DNA of 51,539 nucleotides from Paludibacteraceae bacterium (GTDB lineage Bacteria; Bacteroidota; Bacteroidia; Bacteroidales; Paludibacteraceae), in the NCBI GenBank assembly GCA_024399545.1, contig JAKSNS010000017.1, forward strand, positions 1 to 51,539, given 5' to 3'. Both the position numbers and the translations under genes were made by a program. The notes beneath the pieces are model-generated. The model searched no databases and was not told the origin of the DNA. It was given only the letters and a program-made list of their open reading frames with translations. This document shows positions 7,258-16,495 of the stretch, piece after piece; positions within the stretch are counted from its first letter, which is position 1, and each line of letters opens with the position of its first letter.

Positions 7258-8346
7258 ATGGAACACCCAGAAAACAGTTGCGAATACAAAGGATTAGCAG
7301 TTAATGACGGTGTCGCGGAGGCACCTAAAATCAACCCTTATCTCACGAAAAGGGTAAAGCCACGACAGTTGACGGTTGACGAGTTTGTCGAAGGAATCTT
7401 GAAAGGCGACCGCACGATATTGAGCCGTGCGATAACCCTTGTAGAGAGTAACCTCGCTGAACACCAAGAGATAGCACAACAGGTTATCGAACGTTGCCTA
7501 CCCCATGCAGGAAAATCCATTAGGGTAGGTATAACAGGAGTGCCAGGGGCGGGCAAAAGTACGTTCATAGAGGCACTTGGAATGTATCTTTGCCGTGACA
7601 GCCACAAACTTGCCGTTCTTGCCATAGACCCCAGTTCGGAACGTACAAAAGGCTCTATCCTTGGGGACAAGACACGAATGGAGGAACTTTCAGTCGAGAA
7701 AAACGCATTTATACGCCCTTCGCCATCAGCAGGTTCGTTGGGTGGCGTTGCCCGCAAGACACGAGAGTCCATCGTACTTTGCGAGGCTGCTGGATTTGAC
7801 ACCATATTCGTTGAGACAGTGGGTGTTGGGCAGAGTGAGACAGCTATGCACTCTATGGTTGACTTCTTCCTGCTGATACAGTTGGCAGGTACAGGCGACG
7901 AACTGCAAGGCATCAAGCGTGGCATTATGGAGATGGCTGACGGAATAACCATAAACAAATGCGACGGCAACAACGTTGAAAAGGCGCAACTGGCACAACG
8001 TCAGTTCAAAAACGCTCTCCACCTCTTTCCTATGCCTGAGTCAGGTTGGACACCTGACGTGACAACTTGCTCGGCATTCGAGAAAACCAACATAGACAAA
8101 GTGTGGAAAATGGTCGAGGACTACATAGCCTTCACATCAAAAAGCGGTTACTTTGACTACAAACGCAACCAGCAGAGCAAATATTGGATGTACGAGACTA
8201 TAGACGAGCAACTTCGCAACCACTTTTACCACAACGAGGTAATCGGGAAAATGCTCACCGACCTTGAAGACCGCGTGAACCGCAACGAAATGACCTCATT
8301 TACGGCGGCAGGGCGAGTGCTGGAACACTATTTTTCTCAGAAATGA
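7258..8346 (+). CDS. meaB: Methylmalonyl-CoA mutase-associated GTPase MeaB (ArgK family)
   Basis: This 362-aa G3E-family GTPase protects and reactivates adenosylcobalamin-dependent methylmalonyl-CoA mutase by gating cofactor loading. Motifs are the Walker A GVPGAGKS (about 94-101), DPSSERTKGSILGDKTRM, the switch region ETVGVGQSE and the base-specificity motif NKCD. The length is slightly above the usual 320-340 aa because of an N-terminal extension (about 35 residues). The mutase genes (mutA/B) are not in this window. It overlaps the next start by 4 nt (ATGA), so it is translationally coupled to the PAP2 gene and PBP1A. Confidence 0.93.
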   Translation: MEHPENSCEYKGLAVNDGVAEAPKINPYLTKRVKPRQLTVDEFVEGILKGDRTILSRAITLVESNLAEHQEIAQQVIERCLPHAGKSIRVGITGVPGAGKSTFIEALGMYLCRDSHKLAVLAIDPSSERTKGSILGDKTRMEELSVEKNAFIRPSPSAGSLGGVARKTRESIVLCEAAGFDTIFVETVGVGQSETAMHSMVDFFLLIQLAGTGDELQGIKRGIMEMADGITINKCDGNNVEKAQLAQRQFKNALHLFPMPESGWTPDVTTCSAFEKTNIDKVWKMVEDYIAFTSKSGYFDYKRNQQSKYWMYETIDEQLRNHFYHNEVIGKMLTDLEDRVNRNEMTSFTAAGRVLEHYFSQK

Positions 8347-8975
8347 AGCAGATACTGAAGGAGAACAGGTCGTTCCTAATACCTTGGTCCGTCATTGTAA
8401 TATTTATGATATTTTTTATGGGCATGGGATATTCTCGCACAGAGATTCACCTGATGCTCAACGAATACCGTACTCCTTACCTTGACTCGTTCTTCCGTCT
8501 GTTCACCAACATCGGCGGAAACCTGCCGTGGGTCGTATGCGCAATAATGCTGATAGCCAAGATGTGGAAAGGCGCAATGCTCACGTTGGCGCAGATAATC
8601 GCCACAATAATTGTGCAGCCTATAAAACATATAATGCACCACCCACGGCCACTGACTGTATTCAAAGACGCAAACATAGACCTGCCAATAGTAGATGGCG
8701 TACACATGCACGCATGGAACAGTTTTCCTTCGGGACATACGGCGGCAGCATTCGCATTGATGTTCGGAATAGCGATACTTCTGCCAAAATGGTGGCAAAA
8801 AACACTTTGCCTCGTGATTGCCATAATGGCAGGTTACTCAAGGATTTACCTATCGCAACACTTTATTGACGACGTGGTGGCTGGCTCGATAATAGGAGTT
8901 GTGAGCGTACTCATAGCAATGATTTTTTTCTCAAAAAAGACATATAATGGCAACAAAACGCAAGAAACAAAGTAA
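8343..8975 (+). CDS. PAP2-family membrane phosphatase
   Basis: A 210-aa integral membrane phosphatase, probably acting on undecaprenyl pyrophosphate or another lipid phosphate at the periplasmic side (substrate inferred). The three PAP2 signature motifs are present: K-x6-RP (KHIMHHPRP, about 99-107), PSGH (about 129-132) and SRxxxxxHFxxD (SRIYLSQHFIDD). Five or six hydrophobic helices are visible. The position between meaB and a class A PBP, overlapping both, is consistent with a role in recycling the cell-wall lipid carrier. Confidence 0.88.
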   Translation: MKQILKENRSFLIPWSVIVIFMIFFMGMGYSRTEIHLMLNEYRTPYLDSFFRLFTNIGGNLPWVVCAIMLIAKMWKGAMLTLAQIIATIIVQPIKHIMHHPRPLTVFKDANIDLPIVDGVHMHAWNSFPSGHTAAAFALMFGIAILLPKWWQKTLCLVIAIMAGYSRIYLSQHFIDDVVAGSIIGVVSVLIAMIFFSKKTYNGNKTQETK

Positions 8976-11277
8976 CGGCACACTGACATCTTCACAGAAA
9001 AAGACCTTCCTGAAATGGTTTTGGGGATTATTCGTAGCAGGTGTCGCATTCATAATATTGATTATTACACTGATAAGCATTGGTGCAATAGGCTATCTGC
9101 CACCTATCGAGGAGTTGCAAAACCCAAAGAACAAATTCGCCTCTGAGATAATATCGTGTGACGGGGAACTAATAGGAACATTCTACACAGCGTCAGACAA
9201 CCGTATAAACACCCAATACTCAGAGATTTCGCCAAACGTCATCAATGCATTGATAGCCACGGAAGACGCTCGTTTCCTCGACCACGCAGGCATAGACGGC
9301 AAAGCCCTCCTACGCGCCATAGTGATGCGAGGGATATTCCAACGCAAGAGCGCAGGTGGTGGTTCGACAATCACGCAACAGCTTGCAAAACAACTATTCT
9401 CGCCACACGCAGACAACATTTTCGAACGTGCATTGCAGAAACCAATAGAATGGGTAATCGCAGTAAAACTTGAGGCACTATACACCAAGGAAGAGATTAT
9501 CACAATGTACCTAAACAAATTCGACTTCCTGAACAATGCGGTAGGAATCACCACAGCCTCAAACGTCTATTTTGGTTGCAACGCCGATGAGTTGAAGATT
9601 GAACAGGCCGCGACGCTTGTCGGGATGTGCAAAAACCCATCGCTCTACAACCCTGCAAGAGAGAGCCGTCGCCAGGCAACAGAAGACCGCCGCAACGTGG
9701 TACTCAACCAGATGGAAAAGGCTGACCTTATAACAGAAGAAGAGTGCGACTCGCTGAAACAGATTCCGTTGAAACTAAACTTCCACCGTGTTGACCACAA
9801 ATTAGGTATGGCACCTTACTTCCGCGAATATCTTCGCAAAGTGCTGACAGCCAAGAAACCTGACCGTGACGACTATGCAGAATGGCAGCTGAAACCATAC
9901 CAGCAATACTACCTTGACTCGTTGGAGTGGGAAAACAACCCCCTTTACGGTTGGATTGAGAAAAACCCTAAATCAGACGGCACACATTATGACATTTACC
10001 ATGACGGCTTGAAGATATTCACAACAATAGACTCACGAATGCAACGTTATGCCGAGGAGGCTGTGCAGGAACACATGAGCGACCTTCAGAATAAATTCTT
10101 CAAATCAATAAAGGGGAAGAAAAAAGCACCATTCTGCGACAATACAACGGACGAGGTCATTGAGCAGACGATGAACCGCTCTATGAGACAGTCGGAGCGT
10201 TGGCGCAAAATGCGCAACGACGGGAAGAGCGAGCGTGAGATCGTCAAAGCGTTCAACACGCCTACGGATATGCTCGTATTCTCGTACCATGGGCCGGTAG
10301 ATACGACAATGACCCCTCTGGACTCTATCAGATACAACAAAACGTTCGCGAGGTGCGGACTGATGACAATAGAACCGCTGACAGGCGAGGTTAGGGCATA
10401 CATTGGAGGGCCTGATTTCTCTTATTTCCAATATGATATGGTGACGCAAGGTCGCCGCCAAGTTGGTTCGACGGTCAAGCCGTTCCTCTACAGCCTTGCG
10501 ATGTCAAACGGGTACTGGCCTTGCATGACGACAATAAACCAGCCATACACGCTCATCGACAAGCAGGGCAATCCATGGACACCTCGCAACGACCGAAAAC
10601 ACGAAGGAGAGACGGTGTCGCTACGTTGGGGGTTGCAAAACTCGTCAAACTGGATTTCGGCATACGTGATGAGCCTTGTAACGCCACAGGCAATGGTCGA
10701 GCTTATGCGCTCTTTCGGCATCAAGGGCTTCCTCGACCCTGTCGTCTCTATATGCCTCGGTCCTTGCGAGGTCTCTGTGGCTGAGATGGTTGACGCATAC
10801 ACGGTATTTGCCAACAGAGGAATACGCACAGAGCCTATCTTCGTGACGCACATAGAGGACAACCAAGGCAACCGGCTGGCTGAGTTCACGCCTAAGACAG
10901 AGGAGGTTCTCTCGGAAGAGGCAACATACAAGATGCTTGACATGCTTCAGGCAGTCGTAAACGGGGGTACAGGATCGAGGGTTCGCTATATGTTCGACTT
11001 CCGCTCGCCTTGCGGTGGCAAGACAGGAACGACCCAAGAGAACTCGGACGGTTGGTTTATGGGCTTTACCCCTGAATTGGTGACTGGCGTTTGGGTAGGT
11101 TGGGAAGACCGTAAAGTACACTTCTCCAGTATGGTAGAAGGTCAAGGTGCTTCAATGGCATTGCCAATTTGGGGCAAATATATGAAACGTGTCTATGACA
11201 ACCCTAAGATACCATACTCCGCCGAGAAAGGGTTCAACGTCCCTGGTTGGTTCAACGTCAACGAAGGGTGTCAATAA
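8947..11277 (+). CDS. Class A penicillin-binding protein (PBP1A-type)
   Basis: This 776-aa bifunctional peptidoglycan synthase has an N-terminal cytoplasmic tail, one membrane helix (about 25-50), a GT51 glycosyltransferase domain and a C-terminal transpeptidase. GT51 marks are the catalytic IATEDARFLDH (Glu106) and GGGSTITQQLAKQL (about 137-150). Transpeptidase marks are the nucleophile motif GSTVKPF (near residue 507), SSNW and KTGTT (near 690). The start codon lies 29 nt inside the PAP2 gene, so the two are coupled. The protein ends soon after the transpeptidase, without a long C-terminal extension. Class A identity is certain; the exact paralogue name is not. Confidence 0.93.
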   Translation: MATKRKKQSNGTLTSSQKKTFLKWFWGLFVAGVAFIILIITLISIGAIGYLPPIEELQNPKNKFASEIISCDGELIGTFYTASDNRINTQYSEISPNVINALIATEDARFLDHAGIDGKALLRAIVMRGIFQRKSAGGGSTITQQLAKQLFSPHADNIFERALQKPIEWVIAVKLEALYTKEEIITMYLNKFDFLNNAVGITTASNVYFGCNADELKIEQAATLVGMCKNPSLYNPARESRRQATEDRRNVVLNQMEKADLITEEECDSLKQIPLKLNFHRVDHKLGMAPYFREYLRKVLTAKKPDRDDYAEWQLKPYQQYYLDSLEWENNPLYGWIEKNPKSDGTHYDIYHDGLKIFTTIDSRMQRYAEEAVQEHMSDLQNKFFKSIKGKKKAPFCDNTTDEVIEQTMNRSMRQSERWRKMRNDGKSEREIVKAFNTPTDMLVFSYHGPVDTTMTPLDSIRYNKTFARCGLMTIEPLTGEVRAYIGGPDFSYFQYDMVTQGRRQVGSTVKPFLYSLAMSNGYWPCMTTINQPYTLIDKQGNPWTPRNDRKHEGETVSLRWGLQNSSNWISAYVMSLVTPQAMVELMRSFGIKGFLDPVVSICLGPCEVSVAEMVDAYTVFANRGIRTEPIFVTHIEDNQGNRLAEFTPKTEEVLSEEATYKMLDMLQAVVNGGTGSRVRYMFDFRSPCGGKTGTTQENSDGWFMGFTPELVTGVWVGWEDRKVHFSSMVEGQGASMALPIWGKYMKRVYDNPKIPYSAEKGFNVPGWFNVNEGCQ

Positions 11278-11426
11278 TGATGAGGCTTTTGTTTTGAGAT
11301 AGCGTCATAGTTCTCTTAGGACGCTGCGCTTTTGATGTTCTAGAAGTTCTAGGAAATTGCGTTAGCGGGATGGCTTAGTTTGCGCACGAAACAGAAATGC
11401 GTTATTTTGATATTGATATGATAAAA
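11278..11426. other. Intergenic DNA after PBP1A
   Basis: No coding potential seen. A short inverted pair (GTTCTAGAAGTTCTAGGAA, 11337-11355) is present, but there is no convincing terminator immediately after the PBP1A stop codon. Confidence 0.4.
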
Positions 11427-11925
11427 GTGGTATAGGAGATTTCTAATTGTAACCCTTTAATTGTAACCCAAGGGTTAAATTGTTGAGTATCAGAGATGGA
11501 ATTGGGCAAAAAGGCGACATTTTAATTGTAACCAATTGTAACCAATTGTAACCGCAAAATGGGATGTGAAGAATTATAGGAAAAAATGGATGAAAATTGA
11601 TGAGGTGGGGAAAATTGGAGGTGAAAATTTAACATTTCAAATTCGGTTTTTCGAGATTTGAACCAACTTTGGGATAGGTCAGGGGTTCGTTTGGGCTACG
11701 TCTTTTTTAAGGGTGGTTAAGTTTTATGCAACTAATGTTAATTTAAAAAAGTCGATTTTGGAATTTGCGAAATTTTGCATATTTTATGAGAGTCTGGCGG
11801 TTACAATTGGTTACAATTGGTTACAATTAATTTTTGGCAGTTTTTGGACAAATGGGTGTTGATATAGAGATGGTTAAGTGGTTGGTTACAATTAAACGGT
11901 TACAATTAGAAATTTGCTATACCAC
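11427..11925. repeat. Mirrored pair of ATTGTAACC 9-mer arrays (499 bp)
   Basis: Five ATTGTAACC boxes lie in the left arm (starts 11446, 11460, 11525, 11535, 11545). Five GGTTACAAT boxes lie in the right arm (11799, 11809, 11819, 11884, 11898). Each arm begins with GTGGTATAG (11427-11435, complement at 11917-11925). Every box has exactly the same distance to its arm end (19, 33, 98, 108 and 118 bp), and both arms are 127 bp. The 56 bp between the box pairs and the triplets is only about 40 percent alike between arms. The 245-bp centre shows no symmetry. The function is unknown; the pattern suggests a protein-binding array. Confidence 0.85.
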
Positions 11926-12113
11926 CTGTATTTTCCTGAAAAAATAGACAGAGGGTTTTTCGTGGGAAAAATTCTGGATAAAACGCTCTTTTTTTATGTG
12001 AATATATTCGATAACACAAAACATTTTCAACCAGCAAATAACTGAAACAGGACACATTAGAAAAACACAAAAATAAATTCGTGTTTTTTGCGCTCAGTAA
12101 GAAAAATTTTTGC

Positions 12114-12121
12114 TAACTTTG
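12114..12121 (+). promoter_or_regulatory. -7 box upstream of the Rpn pseudogene
   Basis: TAACTTTG lies 22 bp upstream of the ATG at 12143. A TTG at 12088-12090 is a few bp too far for an ideal -33 box. Confidence 0.55.
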
Positions 12122-12142
12122 CAGCCAGAAATAATCTATACT

Positions 12143-12855
12143 ATGTCTAAATTCATTTCGCCTTTTTCAGATTGGAGTTTCAAATACATATTTGCCGACA
12201 ATTCTTTTTCAAGGATAGGGCACTTTATTACATGTCCCGCAGTATCGTAGAGCAGGCAGAGAAGGGAGACGGTTGGAGATACAAACTTAAGGCTGTCTAT
12301 GGAGTATTCTTCCTGAACTTCAAGATGGAAGATATTCCAGGCAAAAACCCTGAGCAAAGCCTTAGTGAGGTTGCATTGATTGACGTTGAAAGTAAGACAG
12401 TGTCCAATCCGAAGTTCAAACAGTATTTTATCGAATTGCCGCGATTTGTGAAAAGCGAGAAGGAATGCGAGACTGAATATGACAAATGGATATACATACT
12501 TAAAAACTTAGATACCATGGAAGCAATACCATTCGCCGAAGAGCGTAAGGCAGCATTTGCAAAGTTGGCAGAAAGGGCTGCATGCGCAAATATGTCGCCT
12601 GAGGAGAGGGCAGCATACGAGGAGTCAAGGAAGAATTTATGGGATTATTACAACACCATAGACACAGCCGTAGAAGAGAGAAGTGCTGAAGCACTTGCCA
12701 AAGGTCGTGCAGAAGGTCGTGCAGAAGGTGTTGAGAGTACTCAGAATATGATTGTCGCTAACATGTATGCAGAAGGGTTAAATGTCTCGTTGATTAGCAA
12801 ATGTACAGGTTTGGATGAAGAAAAGGTTATGAAGATTATACAGAGTATATCTTAA
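12143..12855 (+). pseudogene. Rpn-family PD-(D/E)XK nuclease, internally deleted and frameshifted
   Basis: The ATG at 12143 opens a frame reading MSKFISPFSDWSFKYIFA, the typical start of Bacteroidales Rpn (recombination-promoting nuclease, PDDEXK transposase-like) proteins. That frame stops near 12247. The family's continuation FFKDRALYYMSRSIVEQ is found in another frame from about 12195, and runs intact to the TAA at 12855. The roughly 50-60 residues that normally lie between, containing the acidic catalytic core and the Glu-x-Gln strand, are missing. The C-terminal tail (AKGRAEGRAEGVE) is typical. A TTG-initiated product of about 227 aa is conceivable but would lack the nuclease site. The family call is from memory of the family layout. 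Confidence 0.75.
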
Positions 12856-13247
12856 ACTGCATAAGTTATATACCTGTCCCCGCACGACAAAAAACTCTTC
12901 AGTTCTTTCATACACTCGCCTGTCTTTGTCTCAATGCTGAAATTGTTGTCACGAAGCACAGCCATTAGATTCTCGTTCACTCGGAAATTTTCAAACATTG
13001 AATCAATCTCTTCAAGCCATTTCTGAACCTCTTGGGCAGATACCTCCTCATCTTTGTTCCAAGCCGCAATCATTGCCAAAATGTCTTGTTTCTTCTTTCC
13101 ACCTCTAAGGACAATCAATCCATTAGCGACTAAGAAGTTAGTATGTTTTATTATTGTCTTGGTAGTACATCCCGGTTTTTCTGATATCTCTTTTGTCGTG
13201 ATATTATTATCTTTTGCGATAAGTCACAAAACGTCTTTCGTCCTCAT
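12852..13247 (-). pseudogene. Winged-helix DNA-binding protein with an in-frame TGA at codon 8
   Basis: From ATG 13247 the frame reads MRTKDVL, then TGA (13224-13226), then LIAKDNNITTKEISEKPG, a winged-helix/HTH motif, and continues open for 123 codons to TAA at 12852. No usable start codon lies between the stop and the HTH, so the DNA-binding half cannot be translated normally; a start at TTG 13118 would give only the C-terminal 88 residues. One base change would restore a 131-aa protein. It converges on the Rpn pseudogene and the two frames share the palindrome TTAA as their stop codons. The family is not identified; a transcriptional regulator is inferred. Confidence 0.55.
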
Positions 13248-13267
13248 TGGATAAATCCAGTGCGAAC

Positions 13268-13338
13268 TTCACCATTTATGGTGAAATTCACCGTGCAAAT
13301 TTCGTCATTTATGATGGAATCACCATCATTTATAGTGA
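13268..13338. promoter_or_regulatory. Three related palindromes, possible operator array
   Basis: TTCACCATTTATGGTGAA (13268-13285, perfect 7-bp arms), TTCGTCATTTATGATGGAA (13301-13319, imperfect) and TCACCATCATTTATAGTGA (13320-13338, imperfect) share a CATTTATRG-like core. They lie just upstream of the minus-strand winged-helix gene, a typical place for autoregulatory sites. Confidence 0.45.
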
Positions 13339-13497
13339 ATTTTGAGCAGATTGCTGTGCGGAAGGAGGGTGCATAGCGGGCTATGTGACCGACTGAACTG
13401 ACGACAAACCGAAGGCAATCAAGCTCTGCTTGAATTGCTGAGGTGCGAAGGAAGTCGCTATGGCAAAATCAGCAAGATGCTAAAAGAAACTTCAAAA
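13337..13497. repeat. Hairpin element left of the restriction-modification cassette
   Basis: The left end AGCAGATTGCTG (13345-13356) and right end CAGCAAGATGCTAAAAG with AAACTTCAAAAA (13470-13497) form imperfect terminal inverted repeats around a divergent GAAGGAGG...GCTATG centre. The same ends and layout recur in inverted orientation at 19800-19900. Confidence 0.5.
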
Positions 13498-13568
13498 ACA
13501 CCAAAAAATTTATTTGCCACTTATCTTTATTTTTCTAACATAACGGTGAATTTATAGAACTCACCTTA

Positions 13569-16487
13569 TTATTTTATCATCACTAAACTCAGAAAACCAT
13601 CAATGAAAGCTTTCGGAAAAAGGAATTTCTTTTCTCCACCTTCGTTGAAAGAAACGAATATATATTGTCCCTTCCTATCAATCTTGGCAACTATACCAAC
13701 ACCGAATCTCTTGTGACTTACAGCAGTACCTTCTCTTACACTTTCATAAAGTATATCCGCATTTGATATAGGTGTTTCTTTAGGCTGTTTAGCAATAGCC
13801 GTATTGGTTTTTTGTGTCGAAGACCTTGATTGATTGACATCTACTGGCTTTGACTTCCTACCATACTTGGCACTTGAATAACGTTCTTCGTTCTCGTCAT
13901 TTTCGACGATATAGGTGTCGTAAGTCTGTGCTGCCATGGATGCTTGCTGATTGAAGAATAGTTTTTCATATTCTTCTCGTCGAAGGCTTGTATCCCAACC
14001 TCCAACTTCGTCGCCTTCGTGTTTATCAATGCCAGTGTAAACAAGGCTGGCATCTTCATAACGCTTGAATTTGAATATTGCATCATTCATTAAAGGCGCA
14101 TTGAATACTCCAAGAGTGCAAAGCATATTGAAATCATTCACACTCAGACCGGTAACTTTCCTGAAAAGTCCAGGCTCGAGTTGTGTAATCACATCTTTCA
14201 GACAGCGTTCACGATAGTCAGTCAGATACATAAATATAGGAATTCGAGTAGCAAACTTAATGAGTTTTTCCTGAATCTTTTTTCTCTTGCTTTTTATCTC
14301 CTTTTCCTCTTCGCTGATTTCTTTTTTCTCCTTTTCACTTGGCTTCTTGTCCTTAGTTTTAGCCTTTTTTATGGCCTCTGATTTGTTTATAATTGTTGTA
14401 ATATCGCTGTTAAGGCTACGAAACCCCTCAATGTTCATAAGTGCTTGCATTGCCTCAGGACTATCGAGGATTCGCTTCAAAGTGTCATTGTCAACATTAA
14501 CCAAAAGTGCGGATTCCCAACGTTTTGCAAGGAGAGTCGCCGACGTTCCAGCCAATGCAATGTCAAGAATATCCTGAGCATCAACCTGACGCATAGAGCT
14601 GCCGTCGAAGGCAAGGACAGGAAGGAAGTTGATGAAGTCTGCGACTTTTTTTTCGAGATTACCTTCTTTGATGTCAAGACGACAACTATAGTCCGATATC
14701 TGACGGAGTGCCCTGTCAAGGGCAAAATCAAAGACATAGCACTCGTTCTTGACAATGATATTGTTTCCGGCATAATCCTTCACCTCCCATGGGCTTTGGA
14801 CACGAAAAGCAGATTGGAAATATGTTTCCGGGCTTTTGAGGTTGCGGAGCATGAATATACCGGTCCACGGTTTGACGGTCACACCTGTCGTGAGCTTACC
14901 GCAGGACAGGGTAATTGTCTTTGACCTGAGAGGATCCGCCATGGCATTTTGGACAGGGGTAAGCGCATCTAAACCTATACCAGCCTGAATACCTGCACAT
15001 ACTATCACTTTGAAATCGTGGTAGAACGCATTTTGTCTCTGTGCGAGAAGGTTGGCCATAGCGTGGCAAGATGCGACATTTGGCAGAAACCAAAGTGTAT
15101 GCGAGAGTACATTGAGAAGTCGTACATCAGAGAACGGCATGGGAGGTCGCTTATCCTGTCCCAGTTTCAGGTCATCTATGCTTGCCGGGAGATAGCCGCC
15201 ACGGATGAGATTAAGCCATTTCTGTACCTCGCTCTCATATTTGAACTTTGCCTTGGCTCCGGTACCCTCAGCACTGAAGAACACGTTGAGGTCAAACTCA
15301 TCGAATTCAGTGTTTTTGGCCACCTCCTGAATTTCATCAGGCAGACGATAAGTCAGCATAACCATACGGGGTAATGCAGCGTATGGGTTATTGCTGCCTT
15401 TCCAATTTGCCTTCGCGCCTTGCTCATCAGAGTAAGTCCAATTGAAAATCTGTTCCTCAATAAATTCTCCGCTGTTTATAGCACGAAAAGGTGTCCCGGA
15501 GAGATACAGATAATGGTTGGACGAAATAGGAAGCCAAGACTCGTTTATGGCATTGCCTGCCTCATCCCTTTGGTATTTTTCGGCATCAAATTCGACGGTC
15601 ACCTCTTCATCTTCCTTTTCAAAAAGGTCTTTAGCACGTTCACGCCAAGCACCAAAGTGATATTCATCGAAAATAACTATATCCCAAGATACAGCATGAA
15701 TAAACTCGTTCTTGACCTTTATACCACCGCCTTCTACAGTTCCAAGCATGTCCTGGAAAGAGCCAAATACTACAATTGGTTTGGACTTGTCTGCACGATT
15801 GTATTCCTGGTCTATGTTCAAACTATTATTTTTGGCGTCTTTGTTTGAAATGAACTGCCATCCCTCAAAATCAACGTGACTTACAAGGTCATTCCTCCAA
15901 GCTGACTCAACAACAGGTTTGAATGTGAGAATGAGGATGCGTTTGAAGCCCATTCTCTTAGCCAACTGATAACTGGCAAAGGTTTTTCCGAAGCGCATCT
16001 TTGCGTTCCAGAGAAACTTAGGTGTACGGTCCGGTTCGTCAATCTTCTGCTGTTTGAAATAGTCCTCAGTCATCTTCACGGCACGTTCCTGTTCAGGACG
16101 CATCTCGAATGTCTGAGTACGTTTCTCAATATTTGCAGTTCCAGTTTGGAGGGCTATAATAGCGGCCAAGACATCATCCTTTGTACATTTGTACCACTCA
16201 TTTTTGTCTTCGCCTGCATTAAGCTGCTTAATACCTTGCATTTTGAGAAGGGTATGAACATCGTGGTCCATAAAACATGAACCGTCATTGCTCATAGCTG
16301 ATTCCTGAAGAACAACCTCGAAAGGAACGGCACTTGTGTGAAGTTGTTCTTTTATACGTGTCGCAATATCACGGTCTGTGTAGCCTACCTTGAGATAGCC
16401 TTTGTGAGAGTCAACACCTTTAAGACGATATGCGTATATCGTAGGAACTGCGTCAGGACGTTGAGGGAAAAATGATTGAATGTCCAT
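13569..16487 (-). CDS. T5orf172 (GIY-YIG-like) nuclease fused to an SF2 helicase, restriction subunit
   Basis: A 972-aa protein likely acting as the DNA-cleaving and translocating part of a restriction-modification system. Residues about 15-105 resemble the T5orf172/MUG113 GIY-YIG-like domain: IYAYRL (17-22), YLKVGYT (31-37), Arg44, and DHDVHTLL where a catalytic acidic residue is expected. An SF2 helicase follows: Walker A NAKMRFGKT (Lys168), DEYH box (274-277), then helicase C motifs. A lysine/glutamate-rich coiled stretch (near 710-740) and a C-terminal SH3-like segment (AVSHKRFGVGIVAKID) complete it. The gene follows the MTase gene at a gap of 8 nt. Nuclease activity is inferred from the domain only. 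Confidence 0.8.
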   Translation of the reverse strand: MDIQSFFPQRPDAVPTIYAYRLKGVDSHKGYLKVGYTDRDIATRIKEQLHTSAVPFEVVLQESAMSNDGSCFMDHDVHTLLKMQGIKQLNAGEDKNEWYKCTKDDVLAAIIALQTGTANIEKRTQTFEMRPEQERAVKMTEDYFKQQKIDEPDRTPKFLWNAKMRFGKTFASYQLAKRMGFKRILILTFKPVVESAWRNDLVSHVDFEGWQFISNKDAKNNSLNIDQEYNRADKSKPIVVFGSFQDMLGTVEGGGIKVKNEFIHAVSWDIVIFDEYHFGAWRERAKDLFEKEDEEVTVEFDAEKYQRDEAGNAINESWLPISSNHYLYLSGTPFRAINSGEFIEEQIFNWTYSDEQGAKANWKGSNNPYAALPRMVMLTYRLPDEIQEVAKNTEFDEFDLNVFFSAEGTGAKAKFKYESEVQKWLNLIRGGYLPASIDDLKLGQDKRPPMPFSDVRLLNVLSHTLWFLPNVASCHAMANLLAQRQNAFYHDFKVIVCAGIQAGIGLDALTPVQNAMADPLRSKTITLSCGKLTTGVTVKPWTGIFMLRNLKSPETYFQSAFRVQSPWEVKDYAGNNIIVKNECYVFDFALDRALRQISDYSCRLDIKEGNLEKKVADFINFLPVLAFDGSSMRQVDAQDILDIALAGTSATLLAKRWESALLVNVDNDTLKRILDSPEAMQALMNIEGFRSLNSDITTIINKSEAIKKAKTKDKKPSEKEKKEISEEEKEIKSKRKKIQEKLIKFATRIPIFMYLTDYRERCLKDVITQLEPGLFRKVTGLSVNDFNMLCTLGVFNAPLMNDAIFKFKRYEDASLVYTGIDKHEGDEVGGWDTSLRREEYEKLFFNQQASMAAQTYDTYIVENDENEERYSSAKYGRKSKPVDVNQSRSSTQKTNTAIAKQPKETPISNADILYESVREGTAVSHKRFGVGIVAKIDRKGQYIFVSFNEGGEKKFLFPKAFIDGFLSLVMIK

Positions 16488-16495
16488 ATTATGAT

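Noticed and set aside
7338-7973. A 211-aa antisense open frame across meaB
   Set aside because: It is a shadow of meaB on the opposite strand, with no promoter, and its Ser/Pro-rich composition is typical of reverse-strand readings.
11427-11925. Phase-variable invertible promoter between inverted repeats
   Set aside because: Only short boxes match between the arms, with no long perfect inverted repeat. No TAnnTTTG promoter lies in the centre and no invertase gene is adjacent, so simple inversion is not supported, although it is not excluded.
14445-14924. A 159-aa plus-strand frame within the helicase gene
   Set aside because: It lies wholly inside the well-supported restriction subunit gene and shows no domain or promoter.
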